This document shows positions 14,993 through 24,245 of a stretch of DNA of 30,898 nucleotides, one piece after another (within the stretch, counting starts at the first letter, position 1; each line of letters opens with the position of its first letter). The translations under genes and the position numbers were made by a program. Below the pieces are notes generated by a model. The model saw nothing but the letters and a program-made list of their open reading frames with translations. It did not search any database and was not told where the DNA came from. Source of the DNA: UMGS1696 sp964430105 (GTDB lineage Bacteria; Bacillota; Clostridia; Oscillospirales; CAG-272); contig CAYSEF010000023.1 in NCBI GenBank assembly GCA_964430105.1, positions 1-30,898 on the forward strand, in the 5' to 3' direction.

Positions 14993-16999
14993 ATGAGAAT
15001 CGCATTGACAGGTAACCCGAACTCGGGTAAGACCACAATGTACAATGCTCTGACCGGACGAAACGAAAAGGTCGGCAACTGGGCAGGCGTTACAGTAGAC
15101 AAAAAAGAACACCAGATCAAGAGAACGTATTATTCAGGCAATGATCAGCTTATTGCAGTTGACCTTCCCGGTGCGTACTCAATGTCTCCGTTTACAAGCG
15201 AAGAAAGCATAACCAGCTCTTATGTAAAAAAAGAAAATCCCGATGTTATCATCAATATTGTTGATGCAACAAACCTTTCGAGAAGCCTTTTCTTCACAAC
15301 TCAGCTTCTTGAGCTTGGCGTACCTGTTGTTGTAGCTCTTAATAAAAGCGATATCAACAACAAAAAAGGAAATAAGATAGATACAGAAGCACTTTCTGTA
15401 AAGCTCGGATGCCCTGTTATCAGCACAACTGCTACATCAGCAGATGGCTTGAAGGCTGTTATTGAAGCGGCGGTCGCATCTGCTAACAGAACTCAGAGTG
15501 CTCCATATCATCAGGGTGAGGTTAATCTTACCGATAAATCTGCCGTAGAGGTTGCTGACCGTAAGCGTTTTGAATTTGTAAACGGTATCGTAAAGAATGT
15601 CGAAAAACGTAAGGTTCTCACTAAAAATAAGAATTTCGGTGATATGATAGATGCTGTTCTCACAAATAAGTGGCTTGGTATCCCGATATTTGCTGTCGTT
15701 ATGTGGCTCGTGTTCCAGATATCTCAGGTTTGGGTTGGCACTCCTATAGCTGATCTCTTTGTTGGTTGGCTTGAAACCTTCCAGGGATGGGTTGGCGATC
15801 TTCTTGCAGATGCTTCTCCGCTTCTTTCTGCTATCCTCGTTGATGGTATTATTGGCGGTGTGATCGCTGTTATCGGATTCCTGCCACTCGTAATGGTAAT
15901 GTATTTCCTTATCGCTCTCCTCGAGGATTGCGGTTATATGTCTCGTGTTGCAGTTGTTCTTGACCCGATATTCAAGAAAGTCGGTCTTTCAGGTAAGTCT
16001 GTTATCCCGTTCGTTATCGGTATTGGATGTGCAGTTCCCGGTATTATGGCAAGCCGTACTATCCGCAATGAACGTGAACGTCGTGCAACTGCTATGATCA
16101 CTCCTTTCATGCCATGCGGTGCCAAAATTCCTGTAATTTCCCTTTTTGCCGGTGCATTCTTTGACAATGCCGGTTGGGTAAGTACCGTTATGTACCTTTG
16201 TGGTATCCTCCTCATTTTCCTTGGCGCAGTACTCGTTAACAAGGTTGCAGGCTACAAGGCAAGAAAATCCTTCTTTATTATTGAGCTTCCCGAATACAAG
16301 ATTCCTTCTCTGTGGGGTGCATTCAAGTCCATGTGCAGTCGTGGCTGGGCTTACATAGTTAAGGCTGCTACAATTATCCTCCTCTGCAATATGGCAGTTC
16401 AGATTATGCAGACCTTCTCGTGGAGCTTCCAGGTTGCTGAAACTGCGGATTCCTCCATTCTCGCATCTATCGCAACTCCTTTCGCATATCTCCTTGTTCC
16501 GATCGTTGGTGTTCTTTCCTGGGAGCTTGCTGCTGCCGCTGTTACAGGCTTCATCGCAAAGGAAAATGTTGTCGGAACTCTCGCAGTTTGCTTTGTTGGT
16601 CTTGAAAACCTCATTGATACAGAAGAGCTTGCACTTTTGGAAGGTGCAGGTGCAGAAGTAGCCGGTATTATGGCTATTACTAAGGTGGCAGCTCTTGCAT
16701 ATCTGATGTTCAACCTTTATACACCTCCGTGCTTTGCTGCTATCGGTGCTATGAATGCTGAAATGAAGAGTGCTAAGTGGCTTTGGGGCGGTATTGGTTT
16801 ACAGCTTGCAGTAGGTTACAGCGTTGCTTATCTTGTATACACTGTAGGTACTCTCATCACTGCACCCGCTTCCATGAATGTTGGCGCAGCGATTGCCGGT
16901 CTTATTGCTGTACTCGTTATGGCAGGTATCATTGCTACTATAATCCATGTAAACAACAAAAAGCTTAATGCAGAATACAGCCTCAAAAGCAATTCTTAA
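14993..16999 (+). CDS. feoB: FeoB ferrous iron transporter
   Basis: A 668-residue inner-membrane Fe(II) permease with a cytoplasmic G domain. The G1 motif GNPNSGKTT is residues 7-15, followed by NWAGVTVDK, G3 DLPGAYSM and G4 NKSD. Hydrophobic segments from about 220 to the end form the two gate regions, including the cysteine-bearing GIGCAVPGIMASRTI and PFMPCGAKIPV. It is somewhat shorter than E. coli FeoB (773), as is usual in Firmicutes. AGGAGG lies just upstream of the ATG. It follows feoA after a terminator and operator, and is followed by a FeoB-associated Cys-rich protein. Confidence 0.96.
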   Translation: MRIALTGNPNSGKTTMYNALTGRNEKVGNWAGVTVDKKEHQIKRTYYSGNDQLIAVDLPGAYSMSPFTSEESITSSYVKKENPDVIINIVDATNLSRSLFFTTQLLELGVPVVVALNKSDINNKKGNKIDTEALSVKLGCPVISTTATSADGLKAVIEAAVASANRTQSAPYHQGEVNLTDKSAVEVADRKRFEFVNGIVKNVEKRKVLTKNKNFGDMIDAVLTNKWLGIPIFAVVMWLVFQISQVWVGTPIADLFVGWLETFQGWVGDLLADASPLLSAILVDGIIGGVIAVIGFLPLVMVMYFLIALLEDCGYMSRVAVVLDPIFKKVGLSGKSVIPFVIGIGCAVPGIMASRTIRNERERRATAMITPFMPCGAKIPVISLFAGAFFDNAGWVSTVMYLCGILLIFLGAVLVNKVAGYKARKSFFIIELPEYKIPSLWGAFKSMCSRGWAYIVKAATIILLCNMAVQIMQTFSWSFQVAETADSSILASIATPFAYLLVPIVGVLSWELAAAAVTGFIAKENVVGTLAVCFVGLENLIDTEELALLEGAGAEVAGIMAITKVAALAYLMFNLYTPPCFAAIGAMNAEMKSAKWLWGGIGLQLAVGYSVAYLVYTVGTLITAPASMNVGAAIAGLIAVLVMAGIIATIIHVNNKKLNAEYSLKSNS

Positions 17000-17030
17000 A
17001 AGCAAGTAAAAAATTTCGGAGTGTGATATT

Positions 17031-17192
17031 ATGGTTGATGTAATAGTTATCGCAATTTTGCTGATAATCGCCGCAGGTGCAGGGTTTTATATTTACAAAT
17101 CAAAAAAGAGTGGTGCAGCGTGCATCGGCTGTTCCTGCTCCGGACAATGCAGTAAAAAGCATAACGGAAGCTGTTGCGGTACAAACAAATAA
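17031..17192 (+). CDS. FeoB-associated Cys-rich membrane protein
   Basis: A 53-residue protein read directly from the sequence. One membrane helix (about 3-22, VIVIAILLIIAAGAGFYIY) is followed by KSKK and a cysteine-rich tail with six Cys (CIGCSCSGQC, then SCC). This is the architecture of the small FeoB-associated Cys-rich proteins found next to feoB in Firmicutes. They may take the place of FeoC or deliver metal, but the role is not established. CGGAG at 17017-17021 is nine bases before the ATG. It lies 31 bp after feoB and before the operon terminator. Confidence 0.88.
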   Translation: MVDVIVIAILLIIAAGAGFYIYKSKKSGAACIGCSCSGQCSKKHNGSCCGTNK

Positions 17193-17200
17193 TTAAATAA

Positions 17201-17245
17201 AAAAATGGCCTTCAAAGTCGATAATTGACTTGAAAGCCATTTTTA
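17201..17245. terminator. Bidirectional terminator, feo cluster and GH38 gene
   Basis: A long stem (about 17202-17219 with 17227-17243, one mismatch and one bulge) with A-run and T-run ends sits between the convergent feo cluster and the mannosidase gene. Confidence 0.85.
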
Positions 17246-17274
17246 TTTATACTGTTATCATACTATGCCGAAGC

Positions 17275-19740
17275 TTAATCAAGAATATCGGCAACGGTAA
17301 GTGTGCGAGCCTTTTCATCGAGATGATAGGTACGCAGTTCAAACGGATTAAGAGTTATTTCTTCACTGATTCCGAGAGAAGGAATAGCAACAACTGCTGT
17401 GCTGACTTCACCTGCACCTTCGTAGAAACGAACAGTATAGCCTTCACCGTTTTCAGCCTGCTTAAACGCAGAGATGAGTACGGAAGGATTACTTACTGTG
17501 ATAAGTTCGCCGGCTTTTTTGCCATTTCCGGAAGGTGTGAGAGTAAAGATATAAGGAGCTTCGTTATAAGCCTGAGCCTTCATATCAAGTACGGGAGTTA
17601 TTTCAGAAGCGCATCCTGCATCAATACGGAAGTGGAATACACGTTCACCCTGTTCCATTCTGCGATAATGGCGAAGTTCCTGGTAACAGCTACTTCCGGG
17701 GCCTGCATCACCGCCTGCATATCCTGCGGAACGGAGAAGTGTCAATGTAATAACACCATCTCTTGCACTTGAGCCGTATGTACCCATGTTATATACAGCA
17801 AACATATTGTCGTCCTGTGTAAGTGCTGTCCACTTCTGAGCTACATCTTCACGACCGTTGTTACGAAGTTCTTCGTGACCGAACATTACCTGACCGTTGT
17901 ACTTGCCGGTTGTGAGAGTGGTGGGGATTTCGAGCTTGAGCATTCTATTGCGTTCATTCCAGTAAACACCGGTTTCAACTTCAAATGCAGTTCCGTGCTT
18001 CGGAAGGATATATCTCTGGAATGCCTTTGAATCGTGCCAGCCAAACAGTGCTTCAACAACTGTGCGAACGGGGCCATCCTCAATTATACGAACGCTGGGG
18101 CCGACTTTTCCGATAATTCCGCTGAATTCGCTTCCTTCAAATTCTGTGAGGAGTGCAAAATCATACTTTCCGTGACGCGATCTGCTGCCGAGTTCCCAAC
18201 AGCTTGCAGTGTCTTCAAGTGCTGTAAGTCCGAAAGCATCGCCTTCAATATATTCCTTGCCATCAACCTGATAAGATTCTACAAGACCTGTTCTGGTGCT
18301 TATTTCAACGTGCATACTTCCGTTATCGAATACGAAATTGCCAAACGGAGGAATCTTTACACGCTCAGGTCTTTCGTCGAGAGCATCAAAGAAAACATCT
18401 ACACGGTTTATTGCAGACGGTTTGAGAGTTGCCTGGATAGAAATACCCTTACGCCAGTCAAAACCACCGCAGAACGATGCTTCGCACTGAGAGGGAACTT
18501 CTTCGCCGTTTACGAATACCTTTGAGTTATAGAATTTATCGTGTTCACGAATTTCCGGCGGGCAAACCTCAAGCGCAAACTGACCTTCGACCGGATACGG
18601 ATGCGGGTTGTATATGAACATACAGGTACTGCCTTCTTTGATTTCGTCCTGTCCCGCTGTGAGTGCAAGTGCACACGAAAGAGTTTCTCTGTCCATGAGC
18701 ATCAGACCGTAATCAAGTGCACGAAGTACATCTTCTTCTACAGGCTGTATTGCAGATCCCGGCAAACCATCGTGGAATTCTGCGAACAGCATTGCACGAA
18801 TAGCATTGTCGAATGCTGCCTTAGGATATTCACGACCATAGAGCAGAGAAGCGGCAGATGCCATTTTTTCAGCACTGTAAATAGCATTTTCAAGCTCACG
18901 ATGACGTTGCTTTACGCGTATTTGAGATGTATAGCATCCTTCAAATACCGGGTTAAGGCTCTTGTCGTGAACGGGAAGCTCCTTTTTGGAGTCAAGAAGA
19001 TCAATGAAGAAGTCTTCGAGATTTGAATGAATGATTTCAATTTCGTCCTTGTGTTCAGCGATAACTTTTTCGAGATCCTGAAGGTCCTTTCTGGAAGGTC
19101 CGCCACCATGGTCACCTACACCCCAAAGCATAAGATCAACAGGTGCATCATTCTCATGTTCAAGTCTGCGTTCGAGCTTCATGCCTGCTCTGCCAAGACC
19201 GGACGAATAACCCTCGGGGGCACGGTGAACGGTGACAGAGGTGTTGTTAAAGCCCTTCCATGTGAAGTCAGCGTCGGGGAATTCGGGTGAATTACTTGCT
19301 CTTGTGCAGACATAAGAATCATATCCTGCCTGTACCATTATCTGAACAAGACCTTTGCTGTGACCAAATGAGTCAAAGTTCAGCGCAGTAGTAGGACGAA
19401 CACCAAAGTTTTCATCAAAGAAACGACGACCGACTGAAATATTACGGATCATTGATTCGCCGTTCGGAAGGTTACAGTCGGGTTGGAGATACCAGCCACC
19501 CATAATGTGCCATCTTCCTTCAGCAACAGCCTTCTGAATACGTTCAAAAAGATCCGGTTCATTATCCTTTACCCACTGATAAATGAGTGATTCGTTATGG
19601 TTGAAAACAAATCCGGGCTGTTCTTGCAGAAGCTTTTCAGCTGTACGGAATGTGGAAATAGATTCAGCACAGCCTTCCTGCCAACGCCAAAGCCACATAG
19701 GGTCGAGATGAGCGTTGCTTATCAGGTGAAGTTTTTTCAT
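17275..19740 (-). CDS. GH38 alpha-mannosidase
   Basis: An 821-residue zinc-dependent retaining alpha-mannosidase. It has no signal peptide, so it should act in the cytoplasm on imported manno-oligosaccharides. Zinc ligands His11 and Asp13 are in SNAHLDPMWLW. The catalytic nucleophile is Asp123 in NFDSFGHS, the family's DPFGHS element. GDHGGGPS near 218 matches the third metal-site loop. The rest fits the helical middle and C-terminal beta domains of GH38, at a typical bacterial length. Linkage preference (alpha-1,2, 1,3 or 1,6) cannot be read from sequence. AAGGAGG precedes the ATG. The gene stands alone with no sugar transporter beside it. Confidence 0.92.
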   Translation of the reverse strand: MKKLHLISNAHLDPMWLWRWQEGCAESISTFRTAEKLLQEQPGFVFNHNESLIYQWVKDNEPDLFERIQKAVAEGRWHIMGGWYLQPDCNLPNGESMIRNISVGRRFFDENFGVRPTTALNFDSFGHSKGLVQIMVQAGYDSYVCTRASNSPEFPDADFTWKGFNNTSVTVHRAPEGYSSGLGRAGMKLERRLEHENDAPVDLMLWGVGDHGGGPSRKDLQDLEKVIAEHKDEIEIIHSNLEDFFIDLLDSKKELPVHDKSLNPVFEGCYTSQIRVKQRHRELENAIYSAEKMASAASLLYGREYPKAAFDNAIRAMLFAEFHDGLPGSAIQPVEEDVLRALDYGLMLMDRETLSCALALTAGQDEIKEGSTCMFIYNPHPYPVEGQFALEVCPPEIREHDKFYNSKVFVNGEEVPSQCEASFCGGFDWRKGISIQATLKPSAINRVDVFFDALDERPERVKIPPFGNFVFDNGSMHVEISTRTGLVESYQVDGKEYIEGDAFGLTALEDTASCWELGSRSRHGKYDFALLTEFEGSEFSGIIGKVGPSVRIIEDGPVRTVVEALFGWHDSKAFQRYILPKHGTAFEVETGVYWNERNRMLKLEIPTTLTTGKYNGQVMFGHEELRNNGREDVAQKWTALTQDDNMFAVYNMGTYGSSARDGVITLTLLRSAGYAGGDAGPGSSCYQELRHYRRMEQGERVFHFRIDAGCASEITPVLDMKAQAYNEAPYIFTLTPSGNGKKAGELITVSNPSVLISAFKQAENGEGYTVRFYEGAGEVSTAVVAIPSLGISEEITLNPFELRTYHLDEKARTLTVADILD

Positions 19741-19799
19741 AGTTTTCCTCCTTGAGTGAAATTATATGTAATATTAAAATTATGTCTGTAATTTATAAT

Positions 19800-19828
19800 A
19801 TTATAGCATATAGTCAACAACAGCGCAA
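19800..19828 (-). promoter_or_regulatory. Promoter of the GH38 gene
   Basis: On the minus strand TTGCGC (19823-19828), a 17-bp spacer and TATAAT (19800-19805), with TG one base before the -10. The -35 is weak, the -10 perfect. Confidence 0.6.
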
Positions 19829-20081
19829 GAGAAATTTGAAATATTCGTGATAATAACCATAAAAATATTCCGTTAATTGATACAAGTACCAAAAAACAGT
19901 GTCTGGAATATTATTTATTTCGATTTTTGTAACAGATACAGCTGTCGTTTTTATACCGAAAAAATCTGAAAACAAATTCATAACTTACAATAATTATACA
20001 GTTGTGGATTGTGTTATAAAGCAGAGCAGGAGAGCCGTAATCAAAAAAATCAAACTATTTTGTCAAATTCTTTACGAAATG

Positions 20082-20110
20082 TTGACAATATTATGAAAAA
20101 GTTGTATACT
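20082..20110 (+). promoter_or_regulatory. Promoter of the liv operon
   Basis: TTGACA (20082-20087), a 17-bp spacer and TATACT (20105-20110). The livJ start is about 33 bp further on. Confidence 0.85.
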
Positions 20111-20143
20111 GTAAGAGTGCAAATTTATTCATGGAGGTTTATC

Positions 20144-21307
20144 ATGAAATTCACTAAAATTCTTTCTCTTGCACTTGCTACTGTACTTTGCCTCGGTTTG
20201 TTCGTAGGCTGTGGCAGTGTTAATTACGCTGAAAACAACACTGAATATGTTATCGGTGTATCCGGTCCTCTTACAGGTGCGGCTGCACTGTACGGAAATG
20301 CTGTTGCAAATGCCGCACAGATGGCTGTTGATGAAATCAATGCTGCCGGCGGTCTTAACGGCGTTATGTTTAAGCTCGTTGCTACTGACGATATGCACGA
20401 TCCTACAAAGATTTCAACAAACTATTCTTCAATGTACGAAGGTGGTATGCAGGCATCTCTTGGTACTGTAACAACAGCTCCTTGTCTTGAATACAAGAAT
20501 TTGTCTGCTGATGATAATGTATTCTTCCTCACTCCTTCCGCTTCCGGTGATGCTGTGCCGGAATTTGCCAACGGTTATCAGATGTGCTTTGCAGACGGTA
20601 ACCAGGGTAAGGTAGCGGCTGAATATGTAAACGCAAACTTCTCAGGTCAGACTATCGGTGTATTCTACAAGACTGATGACCCGTATTCAAGCGGTATTTT
20701 CACTCAGTTTAAGGCAAACATTGATTCTTCTGTATCTATAGTTGAAACTACCTTCACTGAAGCTAACACCACTGACTTCTCTGCACAGATCGATACTCTC
20801 AAGGATTGTGGCTTCATCTTTATGCCTACTTACGCTACACCTGCTTCTCTCTTTATGACTCAGGCTAAGGATATAGTTAAGTCCGATGCTATTTACTACG
20901 GTTGCGACGGCTTCGATGGTATTGAAAATATCGAAGGCTTTGAAATTAACGCTATTCCTCAGGAAGTAACAATGCTTTCACACTTCAATTCCAAGGCTAC
21001 CGAAGGTCCTGCTAAGGAATTTATCGATAAGTATGTTGCTGCCTTCGGAACAGAAACTCTTAACCAGTTCGGTGCTTCTGCTTACGACTGTGTATATGCT
21101 ATTTACAATGCTATGAAAAAGGCTATTGATGAAGGCAAGGATATTCCCGTTACTATTTCCGCATCTGACCTTTGCGATATCCTTAAGGAACAGTTCAATG
21201 GTGGCTTCACTCTCACAGGTGCTGTTACCGGTGAAAGCATCTCTTGGGAATCTAACGGCTACGTTAACAAGGGCGCTATCAAGTACGTTATTAAGGAAGC
21301 TAACTGA
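20144..21307 (+). CDS. livJ: Branched-chain amino acid ABC transporter substrate-binding lipoprotein
   Basis: A 387-residue type I periplasmic-binding-protein fold lipoprotein. The ATG at 20144 is chosen because TGGAGG lies seven bases upstream and it begins a lipoprotein signal: MKFTK, a hydrophobic core and Cys23 in LGLFVGCGS. The longer open frame to 20009 has no such features. Mature protein begins IGVSGPLTGAAALYGN and continues AAQMAVDEINAAGGLNG, the LivJ/LivK signature. It captures leucine, isoleucine, valine or a related amino acid outside the membrane for LivHMGF. Related proteins bind other amino acids or amides, so specificity is inferred from operon type. It is the first and probably most expressed liv gene. 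Confidence 0.9.
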   Translation: MKFTKILSLALATVLCLGLFVGCGSVNYAENNTEYVIGVSGPLTGAAALYGNAVANAAQMAVDEINAAGGLNGVMFKLVATDDMHDPTKISTNYSSMYEGGMQASLGTVTTAPCLEYKNLSADDNVFFLTPSASGDAVPEFANGYQMCFADGNQGKVAAEYVNANFSGQTIGVFYKTDDPYSSGIFTQFKANIDSSVSIVETTFTEANTTDFSAQIDTLKDCGFIFMPTYATPASLFMTQAKDIVKSDAIYYGCDGFDGIENIEGFEINAIPQEVTMLSHFNSKATEGPAKEFIDKYVAAFGTETLNQFGASAYDCVYAIYNAMKKAIDEGKDIPVTISASDLCDILKEQFNGGFTLTGAVTGESISWESNGYVNKGAIKYVIKEAN

Positions 21308-21390
21308 TAACGATTCTATTATTTGAAATTTTTCGCTAAAAGTTTATTTCTATAACTCGTTTATGGAATAAATATTATTGGACAAGAAAT

Positions 21391-21428
21391 AGCTGCATAT
21401 ATCAGGGTCAAACTCGGTATATGCAGTT
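21391..21428 (+). other. Intercistronic hairpin between livJ and livH
   Basis: A 9-bp perfect stem CTGCATATA/TATATGCAG (21393-21401 with 21418-21426) around a 16-base loop, without a T-tract. It ends 24 bp before livH. This is a usual place for an RNA stem that protects the message of the binding protein and lowers downstream gene expression. Confidence 0.55.
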
Positions 21429-21450
21429 ATGACTATTACAAGGTACAAAC

Positions 21451-22323
21451 ATGGAATTAATTTTATCAACCCTGATCAACGGTTTAAGTCTTGGTGGCAT
21501 ATATGCTATGATTGCACTGGGATACACCATGGTTTACGGTATCGCTAAAATGCTTAACTTCGCACATGGAGATATAATCATGGTCGGTGGCTATGTTATC
21601 TATGTGTTTATGGCTCTGAATAATCCGTTGCTTGCTATTCTCATGGCGGTAATATTCTGCGTACTTCTCGGTATTACTATTGAAAAAATCGCATATAAGC
21701 CTCTCCGTGGTGCATCTCCTCTTGCGGTACTTATTACGGCTATCGGTGTAAGCTACCTTCTTCAAAGTCTGGCGCAGATAGTTTTCGGCTCTGCTAACAA
21801 AATGGTTACAGTATATGAATTCGGCTCTATCAAATTCATGGGCGCAACTGTTCAGGTTTCTGCACTTGTAACACTTGCAGTAACTATCGTCGTCATGGTC
21901 GCTCTTACGTTGTTTGTCAAGTATACGCGTCTTGGACGTGCAATGATTGCAGTTTCTGAGGACAAAGGTGCCGCACAGCTCATGGGTATCAATGTGAACG
22001 GTATTATAACTGTCACTTTTGCAATCGGTTCTGCACTTGCCGCACTTGCAGGTCTGTTCTATCTTCTCAAGGCACCAAGTATTTCTTCTACTCTCGGTGC
22101 AATGCCCGGTATCAAGGCGTTTACAGCTGCAGTAATTGGCGGTATAGGCTCTATTCCCGGTGCAATGCTCGGTGGTATCCTTCTCGGTATAGTAGAAAGT
22201 GTCTCATATAAGATTACGGTTATCGCACCGTATACCGATGCTATCGAATTTTCTATCCTTATTATAATTCTTCTTGTAAGACCTACCGGATTCCTCGGTA
22301 AGAAACGGAGGGAGAAGGTATGA
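21451..22323 (+). CDS. livH: Branched-chain amino acid ABC transporter permease LivH
   Basis: A 290-residue integral membrane permease of the LivH family, usual length, with about eight hydrophobic segments. Typical sequence is the opening LINGLSLGGIYAMIALGYTMVYGIAKMLNFAHG, shown here by GGIYAMIALGYTMVYGI, and the cytoplasmic EAA-like loop near AVIGGIGSIPGAMLGG. It pairs with LivM in the inner membrane. It lies 143 bp after livJ with the hairpin between, and its stop overlaps the livM start by four bases (ATGA), which indicates translational coupling. The ribosome site (AAGG) is weak. Confidence 0.95.
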   Translation: MELILSTLINGLSLGGIYAMIALGYTMVYGIAKMLNFAHGDIIMVGGYVIYVFMALNNPLLAILMAVIFCVLLGITIEKIAYKPLRGASPLAVLITAIGVSYLLQSLAQIVFGSANKMVTVYEFGSIKFMGATVQVSALVTLAVTIVVMVALTLFVKYTRLGRAMIAVSEDKGAAQLMGINVNGIITVTFAIGSALAALAGLFYLLKAPSISSTLGAMPGIKAFTAAVIGGIGSIPGAMLGGILLGIVESVSYKITVIAPYTDAIEFSILIIILLVRPTGFLGKKRREKV

Positions 22324-23471
22324 TGAACTCATTGAAAAAAATACGCTGGAATCACTACATCAATTATGTTGTGATAGGAATTTTTACCCTCGTATTTGGG
22401 ATAATTTCTCTGACCGGCGGACATTTGAACAGTTCACTGCTGTTTTTGTTTGAAAAGGTTGCCATAAGTATTATTCTTGCAGTTTCGCTGAGCCTTGTTG
22501 TAGGTTTTCTCGGTGAACTTTCGCTCGGACATGCGGGCTTTATGTGCGTTGGTGCGTATATAAGCGGAAAAGTGGCATCACTTCTTGAACCTTCGCTTGG
22601 TAACGGTGTGCTGAATTTGCTTATTTCACTGATCATTGGTGCAGGTGTCGCTGCTATCTGCGGTGTTATCATTGGTATCCCCGCTTTAAGACTTCGTGGT
22701 GACTATCTTGCTATCGTAACTCTTGCGTTCGGTGAAATTGTGAAATCTATTTTCCAGAATACCTCTGCTGAAACATTCGGTGGTGCTCTCGGACTTGCAA
22801 CTCCCAGATACGATAAGCAGTATCTCTTTATTTGGGCGTTTATTTTCGTGCTTCTGACTCTTGCTGTTATCCAGAATTTCATTAGAAGTAAGCATGGCAG
22901 AGCGGTTACTGCTATCCGTGATAATGAAATTGCAGCTCGTGCTACAGGTATCAATGTAACAAAATATAAGCTTCTTGCATTCACAATCTCAGCTGCATTT
23001 GCAGGTATTGCGGGCGTTCTTTACAGCTTCTCTAATTACAACGTACAAAGTGCAAAGTTTGGCTACAATTATTCCATTGAAATTCTTGTTATGGTAGTTC
23101 TCGGAGGTATGGGAAGCATCAATGGTTCTATAATTGCGGCTGCACTTATCACATTCCTGAACACTAAGCTTGCGACTATACTTACAGGCGATCTTGCTGT
23201 GCTTCAAAACCTGCTCTATGCGCTCATTCTTATAGTTATCGTAATTTATAACAACGCACCTGCACTTAAGAGCTTCAGAGATCGCTACAATTTCGGTAAT
23301 TTCATCTCAAAAATTGCTTCATTCAGAAATGATCCTTCAAAGATAAGCGATGATAAGGCAAAATGGGATGTTGTTCCGACAAAAATCGAAATGAACGAAG
23401 TTTTATCCATCGATCTTGTTCCGCAGGATCAGAAGGATGCTCAAAATCGAAATGGAGGAGGTACAAAGTAA
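22320..23471 (+). CDS. livM: Branched-chain amino acid ABC transporter permease LivM
   Basis: A 383-residue permease of the LivM family. LSLGHAGFMCVGAYISG, PALRLRGDYLAIVTLAFGEI and VLGGMGSINGSIIAAAL are the family blocks. After the last membrane helix (about residue 315) there is an extra hydrophilic C-terminal tail of roughly 65 residues ending in QNRNGGGTK, longer than in many LivM proteins. Its function is unknown. Two adjacent ATG codons (22320 and 22323) are possible starts; the first overlaps the livH stop. The livM stop overlaps the livG start by one base (TAATG). Confidence 0.94.
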   Translation: MMNSLKKIRWNHYINYVVIGIFTLVFGIISLTGGHLNSSLLFLFEKVAISIILAVSLSLVVGFLGELSLGHAGFMCVGAYISGKVASLLEPSLGNGVLNLLISLIIGAGVAAICGVIIGIPALRLRGDYLAIVTLAFGEIVKSIFQNTSAETFGGALGLATPRYDKQYLFIWAFIFVLLTLAVIQNFIRSKHGRAVTAIRDNEIAARATGINVTKYKLLAFTISAAFAGIAGVLYSFSNYNVQSAKFGYNYSIEILVMVVLGGMGSINGSIIAAALITFLNTKLATILTGDLAVLQNLLYALILIVIVIYNNAPALKSFRDRYNFGNFISKIASFRNDPSKISDDKAKWDVVPTKIEMNEVLSIDLVPQDQKDAQNRNGGGTK

Positions 23472-24241
23472 TGGCAGAGTATATTCTCGAAACCAAAAAT
23501 CTGGGAATCTCCTTCGGTGGCTTGAAAGCTGTTCAGGATGTAAATATCCGTATCAAAAAAAATCAGATATACGGTCTTATCGGCCCGAATGGTGCAGGAA
23601 AAACAACGATTTTTAACCTCCTTACAGGTGTATATAAGCCGACAACGGGTACTTTTCTTCTCGATGGTGAGGAGATTTGCGGACTGAGTCAGGATAAGAT
23701 CAATCATAAAGGCATCGCACGTACATTCCAAAATATCAGACTGTTTAATAATATGACAGTTGTGAGAAATGTTATGGTTGGACTGCATAATCTGCCTGAG
23801 TATAATTGCACTGTTCTTGAAACGCTTTTACGACTTCCACGCTACTATAAATCAGAAAAGGCTATGCGAGATAAGGCAAAGGAGCTTCTGAAAATATTTG
23901 ATCTTGAAGAAGAACGAAACAACCTTGCCTGCAATTTGCCATATGGTAAGCAGAGAAAGCTTGAAATAGCTCGTGCGCTTGCGACAGATCCAAAGCTTTT
24001 GCTTCTCGATGAGCCTGCCGCAGGTATGAATCCTCACGAAACAGAGGATCTTGAGAAAACTATCCACTTTATTCGTGACACTTTTGACATGACGATATTG
24101 CTCATTGAACATGATATGAAATTTGTGTCGGGACTTTGTGATGAGCTGACTGTACTTAACTTTGGAACAGTCCTTGCGGAAGGCGATACAAAAACTGCTC
24201 TCCGTAATCCGGAAGTAATCAAAGCGTACATAGGAGGTTAA
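23471..24241 (+). CDS. livG: Branched-chain amino acid ABC transporter ATPase LivG
   Basis: A 256-residue ATP-binding subunit. The frame is open from 23363, but the ATG at 23471 has TGGAGGAGG upstream and gives a normal LivG N-terminus (MAEYILETKNLGISFGG). Motifs are Walker A GPNGAGKTT (about 38-46), a weak LivG-type signature LPYGKQRKLEIARAL, Walker B LLLLDEPAAGMNP and the H-loop LIEHDMKFV. It forms the cytoplasmic ATPase heterodimer with LivF. It overlaps livM by one base and is followed four bases later by livF. Confidence 0.95.
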   Translation: MAEYILETKNLGISFGGLKAVQDVNIRIKKNQIYGLIGPNGAGKTTIFNLLTGVYKPTTGTFLLDGEEICGLSQDKINHKGIARTFQNIRLFNNMTVVRNVMVGLHNLPEYNCTVLETLLRLPRYYKSEKAMRDKAKELLKIFDLEEERNNLACNLPYGKQRKLEIARALATDPKLLLLDEPAAGMNPHETEDLEKTIHFIRDTFDMTILLIEHDMKFVSGLCDELTVLNFGTVLAEGDTKTALRNPEVIKAYIGG

Positions 24242-24245
24242 CGTC

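Larger units (their letters stand above)
19741..20143. other. Divergent AT-rich intergenic region, GH38 gene to livJ
   Basis: About 400 bp with the mannosidase promoter (19800-19828, minus) and the livJ promoter (20082-20110, plus). It also has an 8-bp perfect inverted repeat, AATATTCC (19864-19871) with GGAATATT (19905-19912), 33 bases apart. The repeat could be an operator or hairpin. A 65-codon plus-strand frame at 19899-20096 has no ribosome site and poor composition and is not called. Confidence 0.5.

Noticed and set aside
19899..20096. 65-codon frame upstream of livJ
   Set aside because: No ribosome site, no domain, and it overlaps the livJ promoter.
20009..20143. N-terminal extension of LivJ
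   Set aside because: No ribosome site, it spans the liv promoter, and the lipoprotein signal starts cleanly at 20144.
23363..23470. N-terminal extension of LivG
   Set aside because: It overlaps the livM coding end in another frame; the start at 23471 has a strong ribosome site.
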